A stretch of 64,000 nucleotides of DNA. It comes from CAUPWF01 sp964369775 (GTDB lineage: Bacteria > Bacillota > Clostridia > Lachnospirales > Lachnospiraceae). Location: positions 1 to 64,000 of the forward strand of contig CAYJHQ010000004.1 of the NCBI GenBank assembly GCA_964369775.1, written 5' to 3'. The position numbers and the translations under genes were made by a program. Positions 21,984 through 29,913 of the stretch are shown piece after piece (the stretch's first letter is position 1; every line of letters begins with the position of its first letter). Under the pieces are notes generated by a model, which worked only from the letters and a program-made list of their open reading frames with translations, was not told where the DNA came from and did no database searches.

Positions 21984-22034
21984 ATGGGAGTCTGTGTTTC
22001 AGATTGAGAGGGAGTAAGCGTAAACTCCGACCGA
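21984..22034 (+). promoter_or_regulatory. Partial second TPP-like aptamer upstream of thiW
   Basis: GGGAGTC, CAGATTGAGAG, a GGAGT/ACTCC stem and GACC reproduce the layout of the first half (P2/P3, pyrimidine-binding) of the upstream riboswitch. The second half (P4/P5, pyrophosphate-binding GGATAATGCCA...CGTAGG) is missing; AT-rich sequence and the thiW ribosome site follow instead. Confidence 0.45.
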
Positions 22035-22063
22035 AAAATTTTATCATCTTAAGGAGTTTTATT

Positions 22064-22591
22064 ATGTATAGTCAAAAAAATTCGGTGTTCAAAATGGTGC
22101 TATTATCTATGATGGTAGCAATCGGTGTGGTTATTTCACCACTTCTTCGCATTGAGGGAATGTGCCCAACAGCTCATTTGGTTAATATTGTTTGCTCTGT
22201 CCTTCTTGGACCTTGGTATTCTCTTCTTTGTGCTACTCTTATCGGTATTATTCGTATGATTCTTATGGGAATCCCTCCACTCGCTTTAACTGGTGCTGTA
22301 TTTGGAGCATTCCTCTCTGGCGTACTTTATCGCGCTTCTAATGGAAAGATTATATTCGCTGTAATCGGCGAGGTAATTGGAACTGGTATTATCGGGGCAC
22401 TTGTCTCCTATCCTGTTATGACTTACCTTGTAGGTTATGAAGGTCTTACCGTATTTTTCTATGTGCCAATGTTCTTAGGAGCAACCTTAATGGGTGGATT
22501 TGTTGCTTATATCTTCCTAGGTACACTCAAACGCTCTGGAACACTTCAAAAATTTCAACAAAGTTTAGGAACCGCAACCTATGATAAATAA
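22064..22591 (+). CDS. thiW: Energy-coupling thiazole/thiamin-precursor transporter subunit ThiW
   Basis: A 175-aa, five-to-six-helix membrane protein of the ECF-transporter S-component type. The N-terminus (MVAIGVVISPLLRIEGMCPTAHLVN) and the G/P-rich loop pattern fit ThiW, the predicted thiazole (HET) importer. I chose the ATG at 22064 because AAGGAG lies 8 nt upstream; a longer in-frame start at 21962 would overlap the aptamer-like RNA. Its end overlaps thiM by 11 nt. Lying under the TPP riboswitch, it should be made when thiamin is scarce. Confidence 0.9.
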   Translation: MYSQKNSVFKMVLLSMMVAIGVVISPLLRIEGMCPTAHLVNIVCSVLLGPWYSLLCATLIGIIRMILMGIPPLALTGAVFGAFLSGVLYRASNGKIIFAVIGEVIGTGIIGALVSYPVMTYLVGYEGLTVFFYVPMFLGATLMGGFVAYIFLGTLKRSGTLQKFQQSLGTATYDK

Positions 22592-23384
22592 AGTAATCGA
22601 TTTAAAAAAGGATTTTACAGGATCTCCCCTGATTCACTGTATTACAAATCCAATCTCTATTAATGATTGCGCAAATGTTGTATTGGCACTTGGCGGAAAA
22701 CCAATTATGGCCGAACATCCAGCTGAAGTTGATGAAATAACCGCCACTGCTGATGCACTTTCCATTAATCTCGGAAATATAACAGATGCAAGGATGGAAT
22801 CTATCCTTATTGCCGGCAAAACTGCCCTTTCAAACGATATTCCTTCTATAATAGATGTAGTCGGTGTAAGTTGCAGTTCTCTTAGGCGAAACCTTGCTAC
22901 TGAGTATATAGTAAAATGTCGGCCTAAAGTCATCAAAGGGAATTTATCTGAATTAAAAGCATTAATCGGTTTAGATACCAATTCAAAGGGAGTAGATGCT
23001 TCAGATGATGATATAGTAGACAAAACCATTTTAAAAGAATTCACTTCATTTTCCATAAAGCATAATTGTGTTTTAGTATCATCTGGCGTTGAGGATCTTA
23101 TCCTAGATGCTAACAATGCCTATCTCCTCTCGAACGGAGTCCCTATGCTTAGTCGTATTACAGGTACTGGCTGTATGCTCACAGTAATGATTGGAACTTA
23201 TCTATCATCAGGAACTCCTTTGGTGGCAAGTATACTTGCTACTGCTACAATGGGAATCGCCGGTGAACTTTCAAACACTAGTCGAGGAACTGGCACCTTT
23301 CGCATAGAACTTCTTGATAATATCTTTACGTTAAACGAAGAATCTTTAAAAAATAAAATAAAAATAAAGGAAATAACACTATGA
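22581..23384 (+). CDS. thiM: Hydroxyethylthiazole kinase
   Basis: Phosphorylates 4-methyl-5-(2-hydroxyethyl)thiazole for thiamin salvage. The 267-aa length and family signatures (PLIHCITNPISINDCAN near the N-terminus, HPAEVDEIT, and the ribokinase-fold anion-hole sequence SRITGTGCML near residue 195) are all present. Its start overlaps thiW and its stop overlaps thiE (ATGA), so the three are translationally coupled: ThiW imports thiazole, ThiM phosphorylates it, ThiE joins it to the pyrimidine. Confidence 0.96.
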   Translation: MINKVIDLKKDFTGSPLIHCITNPISINDCANVVLALGGKPIMAEHPAEVDEITATADALSINLGNITDARMESILIAGKTALSNDIPSIIDVVGVSCSSLRRNLATEYIVKCRPKVIKGNLSELKALIGLDTNSKGVDASDDDIVDKTILKEFTSFSIKHNCVLVSSGVEDLILDANNAYLLSNGVPMLSRITGTGCMLTVMIGTYLSSGTPLVASILATATMGIAGELSNTSRGTGTFRIELLDNIFTLNEESLKNKIKIKEITL

Positions 23385-24031
23385 AATTTGACATCTCATT
23401 ATATTTAGTATCAGATAGTACTTACCACACAGAGGAAAGCTTTTTAGTGACAGTTGAAGAAGCTTGTAAATCAGGTATAACATTATTGCAACTAAGAGAA
23501 AAAACAGATAGCGGCAGAGAGTATCTCGAACTAGCCATCAAAGTGAAACAGATAACAGACCAATATAACATCCCACTTATTATTGATGATAGAATTGATA
23601 TTGCTCTAGCCATTGATGCAAGCGGTGTCCACGTTGGGGCAAATGATATCCCTGTTACTTATGCTCGCAAACTATTAGGTCCTGATAAAATTGTAGGTGC
23701 AACTGCAAAAACTGTAGAAAACGCAATCAAAGCCTATAACGACGGTGCTGATTACATCGGTACAGGTGCCATTTATCCAACAACTACTAAAGTTGTTACT
23801 GTGCTGACTGATGTAACTGTCCTAAATCAAATCTGTGAAGCTGTACCGATTCCAGTCGTTGCAATCGGGGGATTAAATAAAGATAATATCGATGTATTAA
23901 GCACAAGTCCAATCGATGGAATCGCGGTCGTTTCTGCTATAATGAAATCCGAGTCACCTTCACTTGCCACAAAAGAGTTAGTATCAGAAATCAAAAGCAC
24001 AATCCCTAACATTAAGTTTACCAGCCTTTAA
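23381..24031 (+). CDS. thiE: Thiamine-phosphate synthase
   Basis: Condenses HMP-pyrophosphate with thiazole phosphate to give thiamine monophosphate. A 216-aa TIM-barrel with the ThiE motifs LLQLREK, LIIDDRID, GVHVGANDIP, YIGTGAIYPTTTK and VVAIGGL. It is the last gene of the thiW-thiM-thiE salvage operon. Confidence 0.96.
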   Translation: MKFDISLYLVSDSTYHTEESFLVTVEEACKSGITLLQLREKTDSGREYLELAIKVKQITDQYNIPLIIDDRIDIALAIDASGVHVGANDIPVTYARKLLGPDKIVGATAKTVENAIKAYNDGADYIGTGAIYPTTTKVVTVLTDVTVLNQICEAVPIPVVAIGGLNKDNIDVLSTSPIDGIAVVSAIMKSESPSLATKELVSEIKSTIPNIKFTSL

Positions 24032-24123
24032 ATTGCGTGATTTCATTTACTTTTTAAGATAAATGTCGTACAATATTAAAGAATACTAAATTAATCTTAT
24101 TTCATGAAAAGGAGGGTACTTTC

Positions 24124-24672
24124 ATGAAAAAACTTATTGCTTTACTTATCACTTTAACTCTATCATCATCTTTGTTGTTATCTTGCAATTCATCGCAAGA
24201 AGTTGTACTTGATAATAATGAAACGAAGGACAGTCAACCATTTGGAACTTTCACAACCACTTCCGTATATGGCGATTCCATTAGCGATACCGTATTTAGT
24301 GATTATGATTTGACCATGGTGAATATTTGGGCAACTTGGTGTCCGCCTTGCATTGGAGAGATGGCAGAACTAGAAGAAGTATATCAATCTTTACCTGAAA
24401 ATGTGAATATGATTACATTGTGTGAAGATGGTGGACGAGAAACAGATTTAGCCATAGAAGTTCTTGAAGAGAACGGATGTACATTCGATGCCCTTATTGT
24501 AAATGAGGAATTGCTCCAAGGATTTATGACAAATGTTCAAGCCTTTCCTACTACTGTCTTTGTAGATAGAGACGGGAATGTATTTGGAGAAAAGATTGAA
24601 GGAGCACCTACAGACCCTGTAACTTATTACCTAGATGCTATCGATACTGCTATGGGAGAGCTCTCACTATGA
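24124..24672 (+). CDS. TlpA/ResA-like thioredoxin-fold lipoprotein
   Basis: A 182-aa extracytoplasmic thiol-disulfide protein. The signal peptide ends in a lipobox (LLLSC, Cys about residue 21), and the active site WATWCPPC lies near residue 73, followed by a cis-Pro region (AFPTTVFVDRDG). AAAGGAGGG precedes the ATG. It overlaps the next small CXXC gene by 4 nt and heads a redox trio with the 4Fe-4S membrane protein. The electron partner is probably one of these neighbours; the final substrate is unknown. Confidence 0.9.
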   Translation: MKKLIALLITLTLSSSLLLSCNSSQEVVLDNNETKDSQPFGTFTTTSVYGDSISDTVFSDYDLTMVNIWATWCPPCIGEMAELEEVYQSLPENVNMITLCEDGGRETDLAIEVLEENGCTFDALIVNEELLQGFMTNVQAFPTTVFVDRDGNVFGEKIEGAPTDPVTYYLDAIDTAMGELSL

Positions 24673-24815
24673 AGTTAAAAAGAATCGTTTTTATCCGAGT
24701 ATTTCTATTGCTATTAGCTGTCGCTTTTCTAGGAATTGGAATTTATTTAGGTGAATTCAATTCAGTTTTTAATAAATCTATTCGAATTTGCTTAGAATGT
24801 ATCGGAATCGGGTAA
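24669..24815 (+). CDS. Small membrane CXXC protein (CD1871A-like)
   Basis: A 48-aa ORF with one transmembrane helix (residues about 5-27) and a C-terminal CLECIGIG. It overlaps the TlpA-like gene by ATGA and the next gene by TAATG, which fixes its frame. It fits the small CXXC family typified by C. difficile CD1871A, typically found between a TlpA-like and a 4Fe-4S protein. It probably relays electrons or disulfides across the membrane; this is inference. Confidence 0.85.
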   Translation: MKLKRIVFIRVFLLLLAVAFLGIGIYLGEFNSVFNKSIRICLECIGIG

Positions 24816-25675
24816 TGCCTATGAAAAAAACAAATAAGTTCTATAATAGACATTTCATTCAGATTGCTTTTACAGCTCTTACAAATGGATACTTAATCGG
24901 TTTCATCAACGGAAAGATTTTTCAAGGTAACACAAAAAAACTATGTGTTCCAGGATTGAATTGCTATTCTTGTCCTGGTGCTTTAGGTTCTTGTCCCATC
25001 GGCTCTTTACAAGCAATATTGAGTCAACGAGGAACATTTATCAGTTATTATGTTATAGGATTTTTAATACTATTTGGAGCTGCTCTAGGTCGATTTGTAT
25101 GTGGGTTTTTATGTCCATTTGGTTTAGTGCAAGATTTATTACATAAGATTAAGTCTCCCAAGTTAATGCTTCCAAAGAAAATGGATTCGATATTTAGGTA
25201 CTTAAAATATGCTATATTAGTTCTATTTGTCATTTTATTTCCGATACTTCTTACAGACTCCTTTGGCCTTGGCTCACCATATTTTTGTAAATGGATTTGT
25301 CCATCTGGAACTCTATTTGCTGGTATGCCTCTGCTTACCTTAGATGAAGGACTTCGTGGATTCATAGGTGGCCTATTCGTTTTAAAAATAAGTATTTTGA
25401 TTATTTTGTTACTACTCTCTGTTTTTATATATCGTCCATTCTGCAAATACCTTTGTCCTCTTGGAGCCTTTTATGCTTGGTTTAACAAAATAAGTCTTTA
25501 CAAACTACATGTCGATGCTAAAAAATGCGTAAATTGTGGTTCATGTATAAAAGCATGCAAAATGAATGTCCCTGTTACTGCCGACATTAATTCTGCCGAG
25601 TGCATTCGTTGCGGTGATTGCAAGAAGAGTTGTGAATTCGATGCGATTCACTCTAGTTGGTCAATTAGAAAATAA
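24815..25675 (+). CDS. 4Fe-4S polyferredoxin membrane protein (NapH/CcoG-like)
   Basis: About 286 aa with four or five transmembrane helices and repeated Cys clusters: CYSCPGALGSCPIG near the N-terminus, CGFLCPFG, CKWICPSG, CKYLCPLG, and two ferredoxin motifs at the end (CVNCGSCIKACKMNVP and CIRCGDCKKSCEF). This is the NapH-type layout for membrane electron transfer. I take the ATG at 24815 (TAATG overlap with the CXXC gene); 24821 is equally possible. It likely supplies reducing power to the CXXC/TlpA partners encoded just upstream. Confidence 0.9.
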   Translation: MPMKKTNKFYNRHFIQIAFTALTNGYLIGFINGKIFQGNTKKLCVPGLNCYSCPGALGSCPIGSLQAILSQRGTFISYYVIGFLILFGAALGRFVCGFLCPFGLVQDLLHKIKSPKLMLPKKMDSIFRYLKYAILVLFVILFPILLTDSFGLGSPYFCKWICPSGTLFAGMPLLTLDEGLRGFIGGLFVLKISILIILLLLSVFIYRPFCKYLCPLGAFYAWFNKISLYKLHVDAKKCVNCGSCIKACKMNVPVTADINSAECIRCGDCKKSCEFDAIHSSWSIRK

Positions 25676-25676
25676 A

Positions 25677-25724
25677 GACATCATAAAAGGGATATCTCAT
25701 TTACGATATCCCTTTTATGATGTC
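25677..25724. terminator. 20-bp bidirectional terminator overlapping the sigH 3' end
   Basis: GACATCATAAAAGGGATATC (25677-25696) is perfectly repeated in inverse at 25705-25724, with T/A runs on both sides. The right arm encodes the last residues of SigH. Confidence 0.85.
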
Positions 25725-26306
25725 TTTTGCCTTTATCTTTATTCTTTGCAATGTATTATCAATCACTTTAGGGCTTTTCCCTAAAAGTTTTCCTATGGTC
25801 TGGTAATCAATCCCTCTCATATGCAGATAGTAAACTCTGCTTTCAAGATCACTTAATCTAGCTTGTAGTGCTTCTTCAAATTGTTCTTGATACTCTTTCG
25901 ATAAAATTACAGCCTCAGGATCTGCCTTTTGATCTTGCATCCCCTCTATCAAATCTAAATTTATTTCTTCTGCTCCATTTGAAATAGATACATAAGAATT
26001 TAGTGGTTGGTGTTTTTTTCTCCGCGATGCTGTAACCGCTGAATAAAGTTGCCTCGATACACACAGGTCGGCAAAACTCGAGAAGGACGCACCTTCTTCC
26101 ACTTTATAATCTTGAATCGCCTTAAAGAGACCAATCATTCCTTCTTGAATCAAATCATCATTCTCTCCTCCAAGAATAAACATGGCCTTCGCTTTTTTTC
26201 GAACCATATGCTTATATTTTTCCATGAGAAAGTCCATAATCTCACTTTCTCCTTCACGCAGACTAGCAATCAAATGCTCATCTGTCATTGTTTCATATGT
26301 CTTCAT
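25701..26306 (-). CDS. sigH: RNA polymerase sigma-H factor
   Basis: A 201-aa sigma-70 family protein of the SigH (Spo0H) type. Region 2 core-binding and -10 recognition sequences are visible (DDLIQEGMIGLFKAIQDYKVEEGASFSSFA), and a region 4 HTH lies near the end (IDYQTIGKLLGKSPKVIDNTLQRIK). The position next to rlmB and mrnC is the conserved clostridial and bacillar order. SigH drives early sporulation and stationary-phase genes in relatives; presence suggests, but does not prove, a spore-former. Confidence 0.93.
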   Translation of the reverse strand: MKTYETMTDEHLIASLREGESEIMDFLMEKYKHMVRKKAKAMFILGGENDDLIQEGMIGLFKAIQDYKVEEGASFSSFADLCVSRQLYSAVTASRRKKHQPLNSYVSISNGAEEINLDLIEGMQDQKADPEAVILSKEYQEQFEEALQARLSDLESRVYYLHMRGIDYQTIGKLLGKSPKVIDNTLQRIKIKAKDIIKGIS

Positions 26307-26309
26307 ATT

Positions 26310-27056
26310 CTATCCTAGTCTCTGTCTTAAAATTTCATAGGCCAACACTCCAGTTGCTACTGATGCATTCAAAGAGTCTATATCACCTTTCATCGGGATG
26401 GAAGCTGTGAAATCACAAGTCTCTTTCACCAAACGTCCCACTCCTTTTCCTTCATTTCCAATCACTAATCCAATAGAACCTTTCATGTTCACCTTGTACA
26501 TAGAATCACCTTCCATATCTGCACAGACAAACCACATACCTCGTTCCTTCAGCTCTTCCATTGTTTTTACAAGATTTGTAACTTTCGCGACTGGCGTATA
26601 ATTGAGCGCACCAGCTGATGTTTTTGCTACCGTTGCCGTCAACCCAACTGCTCTTCGCTTTGGAATAATTACTCCATGTGCTCCACTTAAATTTGCTGTA
26701 CGAATAATCGCACCTAGGTTATGAGGATCTTCGATATCATCTAGCAAAATTAAAAATGGATCTTCTCCCTTTTCTTTTGCTAAAGTAAACATATCTTCAA
26801 TATCCGAATACTCATATGCTGCCACATATGCAATCACCCCTTGATGGTTTCCAGTCTCAGATATCTGCGACAATCTCTCTTTTGGTACGAAATTTATAAT
26901 CGTATCCACTTTTTTCGCTTCTCTTACTATCGTTCTAATCGGTCCATCTTGGCATCCATCTAATACAAACACCTTATCTATTGGTTTTCCTGCTCGAAAC
27001 GCCTCTATTACTATATTTCTTCCTTCTATTACTAATGACTTTATTTCTTCACTCAT
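26310..27056 (-). CDS. rlmB: 23S rRNA 2'-O-methyltransferase (RlmB, SpoU family)
   Basis: A 248-aa SPOUT methyltransferase. An N-terminal substrate-binding domain (EGRNIVIEAFRAGKPIDKVFV) is followed by the knotted catalytic domain with LLDDIEDPHNLGAIIRTA, IGNEGKGVGRL and IPMKGDIDSLNASVATGV. It should methylate G2251 of 23S rRNA. It overlaps the mrnC stop by 4 nt, so the two are translationally coupled. Confidence 0.93.
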   Translation of the reverse strand: MSEEIKSLVIEGRNIVIEAFRAGKPIDKVFVLDGCQDGPIRTIVREAKKVDTIINFVPKERLSQISETGNHQGVIAYVAAYEYSDIEDMFTLAKEKGEDPFLILLDDIEDPHNLGAIIRTANLSGAHGVIIPKRRAVGLTATVAKTSAGALNYTPVAKVTNLVKTMEELKERGMWFVCADMEGDSMYKVNMKGSIGLVIGNEGKGVGRLVKETCDFTASIPMKGDIDSLNASVATGVLAYEILRQRLG

Positions 27057-27511
27057 ATTTTACTTATCTCCTTCTCTTCCAATCCTTCTACTCCTATTTT
27101 TATTAATTCTACCAATCTTTTCCATTCTTTATTCAAATGTAAATATCCAACTAAAGCTTCAAATCCTGTCGCTCTTCGATAGTCTGTGATAGATTGATTC
27201 TTCGCTGTCGAAATAGATTTTGCATTTCTACCTCTTTTATATACCTTTAGTTCCTCTGGCGTTAATATAGGTTGGATTACACGCATAATTGATGACTGTG
27301 CTGAAGCTTGTACATAAGTACTTGTCTCTTTATGTAGCTTTTGTACCTGTTTATTCCCCTCGCTTATAACAATTGTTTTAATGATGTAATCATAAACACA
27401 GTCACCTATATATGCTAATGTAAGAGGCGAATACGTTTGAACATCCACCTCTTTTAACGAAAATGTCTCTTGTATCAATTGATCTAATCGAAATGTTACG
27501 CTCTCGTCCAT
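27053..27511 (-). CDS. mrnC: Mini-ribonuclease 3
   Basis: A 152-aa RNase III-fold protein without a dsRNA-binding domain, the Mini-III type that matures 23S rRNA ends. Family sequences: LAYIGDCVYDYIIKT near residue 28, RGRNAKSISTAKNQSITDYRRATGFEALVGYLHL with the catalytic acidic region. It is nested between cysS (16-nt overlap) and rlmB (4-nt overlap), the usual Firmicutes arrangement. Confidence 0.93.
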   Translation of the reverse strand: MDESVTFRLDQLIQETFSLKEVDVQTYSPLTLAYIGDCVYDYIIKTIVISEGNKQVQKLHKETSTYVQASAQSSIMRVIQPILTPEELKVYKRGRNAKSISTAKNQSITDYRRATGFEALVGYLHLNKEWKRLVELIKIGVEGLEEKEISKI

Positions 27512-28902
27512 TTTACTCCTTCTCTTGTATCTTTCAATACAATTCCCATCGCTAATAATTCATCACGAATCTCATCCGCCCGCTTAAAATCTTTATTCTT
27601 TCTCGCCTCTTGACGCGCCTCTATAAGTGCTTCAATCTCTCCATCTATACTTTCTTCTTTTCTCTGAACATTCACGCCTAAGATGTCTGCTAATCCTAGT
27701 ACCGTATCACAGATTTTTTGAAGAAACTCTTTACTAGATTCTGCCCTTACATTTGTGTTACTAAATTTAACAATCTCAAAGATGCTTGAAATCGCATCTG
27801 CAGTATTGAAATCGTCCTCCATTGCTGACTCATACTCTTTTACAAACTTTTCTAGAGTTACAAGTAGTTCTTTTTCTTCTGCTGTAGCTGTTTCAGTCGT
27901 TGCACTTCCTAATAAATCTTTAACATGTTCAACTGCTGTTATAATTCTTTCTAATCCAGTCTTTGAAGACTCCATTAAATCTGCACTAAAGTTAAGTGGA
28001 CTTCTATAATGCGCACTAAGCATAAAAAATCTCAATACATTCAGGTCATATTTTTCTTCTACTTCTCTTACTGTAAAGAAATTACCGAGTGATTTTGACA
28101 TCTTTCTATTGTCTATATTTAAAAAAGCATTATGCATCCAATATTTTGCAAATTCCACACCATTTGCCGCTTCACTTTGTGCGATTTCATTCTCGTGATG
28201 AGGAAATACTAGATCTTCTCCACCTGCATGAATATCGATTTTTTCTCCTAAATATTTCTTAGACATCACTGAACATTCAATGTGCCATCCTGGCCTTCCA
28301 TCGCTCCATGGAGATTCCCACGCAGGCTCACCCTCCTTCTTAGGTTTCCATAGTACAAAATCAAGTGGATCTTCTTTTTCAGCTTCACCTGAGACTAAAA
28401 GAGTTCTTCCACCTGATTGTAAGTCATCTAAATTTTTATGAGATAACTTTCCATAAGTTTCAAATTTTCTAGTACGGAAATAAACTGTTCCATTTTTTTC
28501 ATAAGCAAAACCTTTTTGAATCAACTCTCCAATCATCTCTACCATACCGCAAATCTCTAGTGTTGCTAGCGGATGTGTTGTTGCTGGCTTTACATTCATT
28601 GATTCCATGTCTTTTTTGCACTCAGCTATATATCTAGTGGAAATCTCGTCTGCTGATACACCTTCTTCAATTGCTTTCTTAATAATTTTATCATCTACAT
28701 CTGTAAAATTTGATACATAGTTTACTTCGTATCCTTTGTACTCAAAATATCTGCGCACTGTATCAAATACAATCATTGGTCTCGCATTTCCGATATGGAT
28801 TAAATTGTATACGGTTGGTCCACACACATACATGCTCACCTTTCCTTCTTCTACTGGAATAAACTCTTCTTTTGACTTTGATAATGTATTATATAATTTC
28901 AT
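27496..28902 (-). CDS. cysS: Cysteinyl-tRNA synthetase
   Basis: Charges tRNA-Cys. The sequence begins MKLYNTLSKSKEEF; the longer ORF adds nine residues that overlap cysE. It has the Zn-ligand Cys in MYVCGPTVYNLIHIGNAR (HIGH-type HIGN), WHIECSVMS and HAGGEDLVFPHHENE, and KMSKS (DNRKMSKSLGNFFT). It overlaps cysE by 14 nt and is therefore in the T-box-controlled cysE-cysS unit. Confidence 0.96.
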   Translation of the reverse strand: MKLYNTLSKSKEEFIPVEEGKVSMYVCGPTVYNLIHIGNARPMIVFDTVRRYFEYKGYEVNYVSNFTDVDDKIIKKAIEEGVSADEISTRYIAECKKDMESMNVKPATTHPLATLEICGMVEMIGELIQKGFAYEKNGTVYFRTRKFETYGKLSHKNLDDLQSGGRTLLVSGEAEKEDPLDFVLWKPKKEGEPAWESPWSDGRPGWHIECSVMSKKYLGEKIDIHAGGEDLVFPHHENEIAQSEAANGVEFAKYWMHNAFLNIDNRKMSKSLGNFFTVREVEEKYDLNVLRFFMLSAHYRSPLNFSADLMESSKTGLERIITAVEHVKDLLGSATTETATAEEKELLVTLEKFVKEYESAMEDDFNTADAISSIFEIVKFSNTNVRAESSKEFLQKICDTVLGLADILGVNVQRKEESIDGEIEALIEARQEARKNKDFKRADEIRDELLAMGIVLKDTREGVKWTRA

Positions 28903-29608
28903 ATTTCCCTTTCTCTTCGCATTCTTCATTAATGTACTTTCGATCTGTATCGTGTAGACATCTGATGCGTGTTTCTAATTTTTCTATTTGTTTTTTTAAT
29001 TGTTCATTGTCTTTGTGAAGCTGCCTCATATCGTTTAATACAGGGTCTGGCAATTGAACTTGATCCATGTTTTCTCTCGGTATCATCTTATCATCTCGCT
29101 TAACAATTCGACCTGGTACTCCTACAACTGTACAGTTAGGCGGTACCTCTTTTACTACAACTGAACCTGCTCCAATCTTTGAATTTTCTCCAACTGTAAA
29201 TGAGCCAATTACTTTCGCTCCCGCACTGACCATAACATTATCTTCAAGTGTTGGATGACGCTTTCCTGTTTCTTTTCCCGTTCCTCCAAGTGTTACACCT
29301 TGATATAACGTAATATTATTCCCAAGTATAGCTGTCTCTCCTATTATCACTCCACTTCCATGGTCGATAAACAAGCCCTTTCCTATTGTTGCCCCAGGAT
29401 GAATTTCTATTCCTGTTTTCCGAACAGCCCTCTGTGATACCCATCTTGCCCAAAAATAATGTTTTTTCACAAACAAATGATGTGCAAATCGGTAATGTAA
29501 TATCGCCTTAAAACTAGGATATAACAAAGCTTCCATATCTGATTTGATCGCTGGATCTCGTTCTCTTATAATTTTTATCTCACTATTAATATACTTGATA
29601 ATTCCCAT
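28889..29608 (-). CDS. cysE: Serine O-acetyltransferase
   Basis: Makes O-acetylserine from serine and acetyl-CoA, the first step of cysteine synthesis. Start MGIIKYINSEIKII is chosen for its GGAGGTGAG site; an upstream in-frame start would run into the T-box terminator. The 239-aa protein has the N-terminal helical domain and the left-handed beta-helix hexapeptide repeats (IHPGATIGKGLFIDHG, GVTLGGTG, KRHPTLEDNVMV). It is the first gene after the cysteine T-box and is coupled to cysS, so cysteine supply and cysteine charging respond to the same uncharged tRNA. Confidence 0.95.
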   Translation of the reverse strand: MGIIKYINSEIKIIRERDPAIKSDMEALLYPSFKAILHYRFAHHLFVKKHYFWARWVSQRAVRKTGIEIHPGATIGKGLFIDHGSGVIIGETAILGNNITLYQGVTLGGTGKETGKRHPTLEDNVMVSAGAKVIGSFTVGENSKIGAGSVVVKEVPPNCTVVGVPGRIVKRDDKMIPRENMDQVQLPDPVLNDMRQLHKDNEQLKKQIEKLETRIRCLHDTDRKYINEECEEKGKYEII

Positions 29609-29632
29609 GAACTCACCTCCATTACAGATATT

Positions 29633-29675
29633 AAAAAAGGATAGCATCATTCTCTCCTAGAGACGAATACTATCC
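29633..29675 (-). terminator. T-box attenuator terminator
   Basis: Long stem GGATAGTATTC...GAATGATGCTATCC ending in TTTTTT on the minus strand, competing with the T-box antiterminator at 29674-29684. Confidence 0.85.
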
Positions 29676-29875
29676 GTGGTTCCACTCCTATTAAGGGATT
29701 TATCCCTTCACTTGCCAGCCTATAACGTCGCTACCCGTACTCAAATACTATATCTTTCCTTGAGTCAGCTCCCGAATGCACTTCACCAACCATTATTTCA
29801 AGAATGCTTTCAGCCTTTGACATTCTCTCTCTGATAAACTTTGATTAATTACTCTCTTCGTTCTATGCCTTTTCT
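29636..29875 (-). promoter_or_regulatory. Cysteine T-box leader of cysE-cysS
   Basis: The minus-strand leader ends in the T-box antiterminator bulge TGGAACCACGG (29674-29684) just before the terminator. The stem I region contains GAAGTGCATTC; TGC is the likely specifier codon, giving tRNA-Cys. Uncharged tRNA-Cys should promote readthrough into cysE, cysS and perhaps mrnC, rlmB and sigH. Confidence 0.88.
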
Positions 29876-29883
29876 ATATAGTC

Positions 29884-29912
29884 AGTTTATGCAATAAATC
29901 TGTTTTTGTCAA
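29884..29912 (-). promoter_or_regulatory. Promoter of the T-box operon
   Basis: Minus-strand TTGACA and TAAACT with a 17-bp spacer directly upstream of the T-box leader. Confidence 0.55.
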
Positions 29913-29913
29913 G

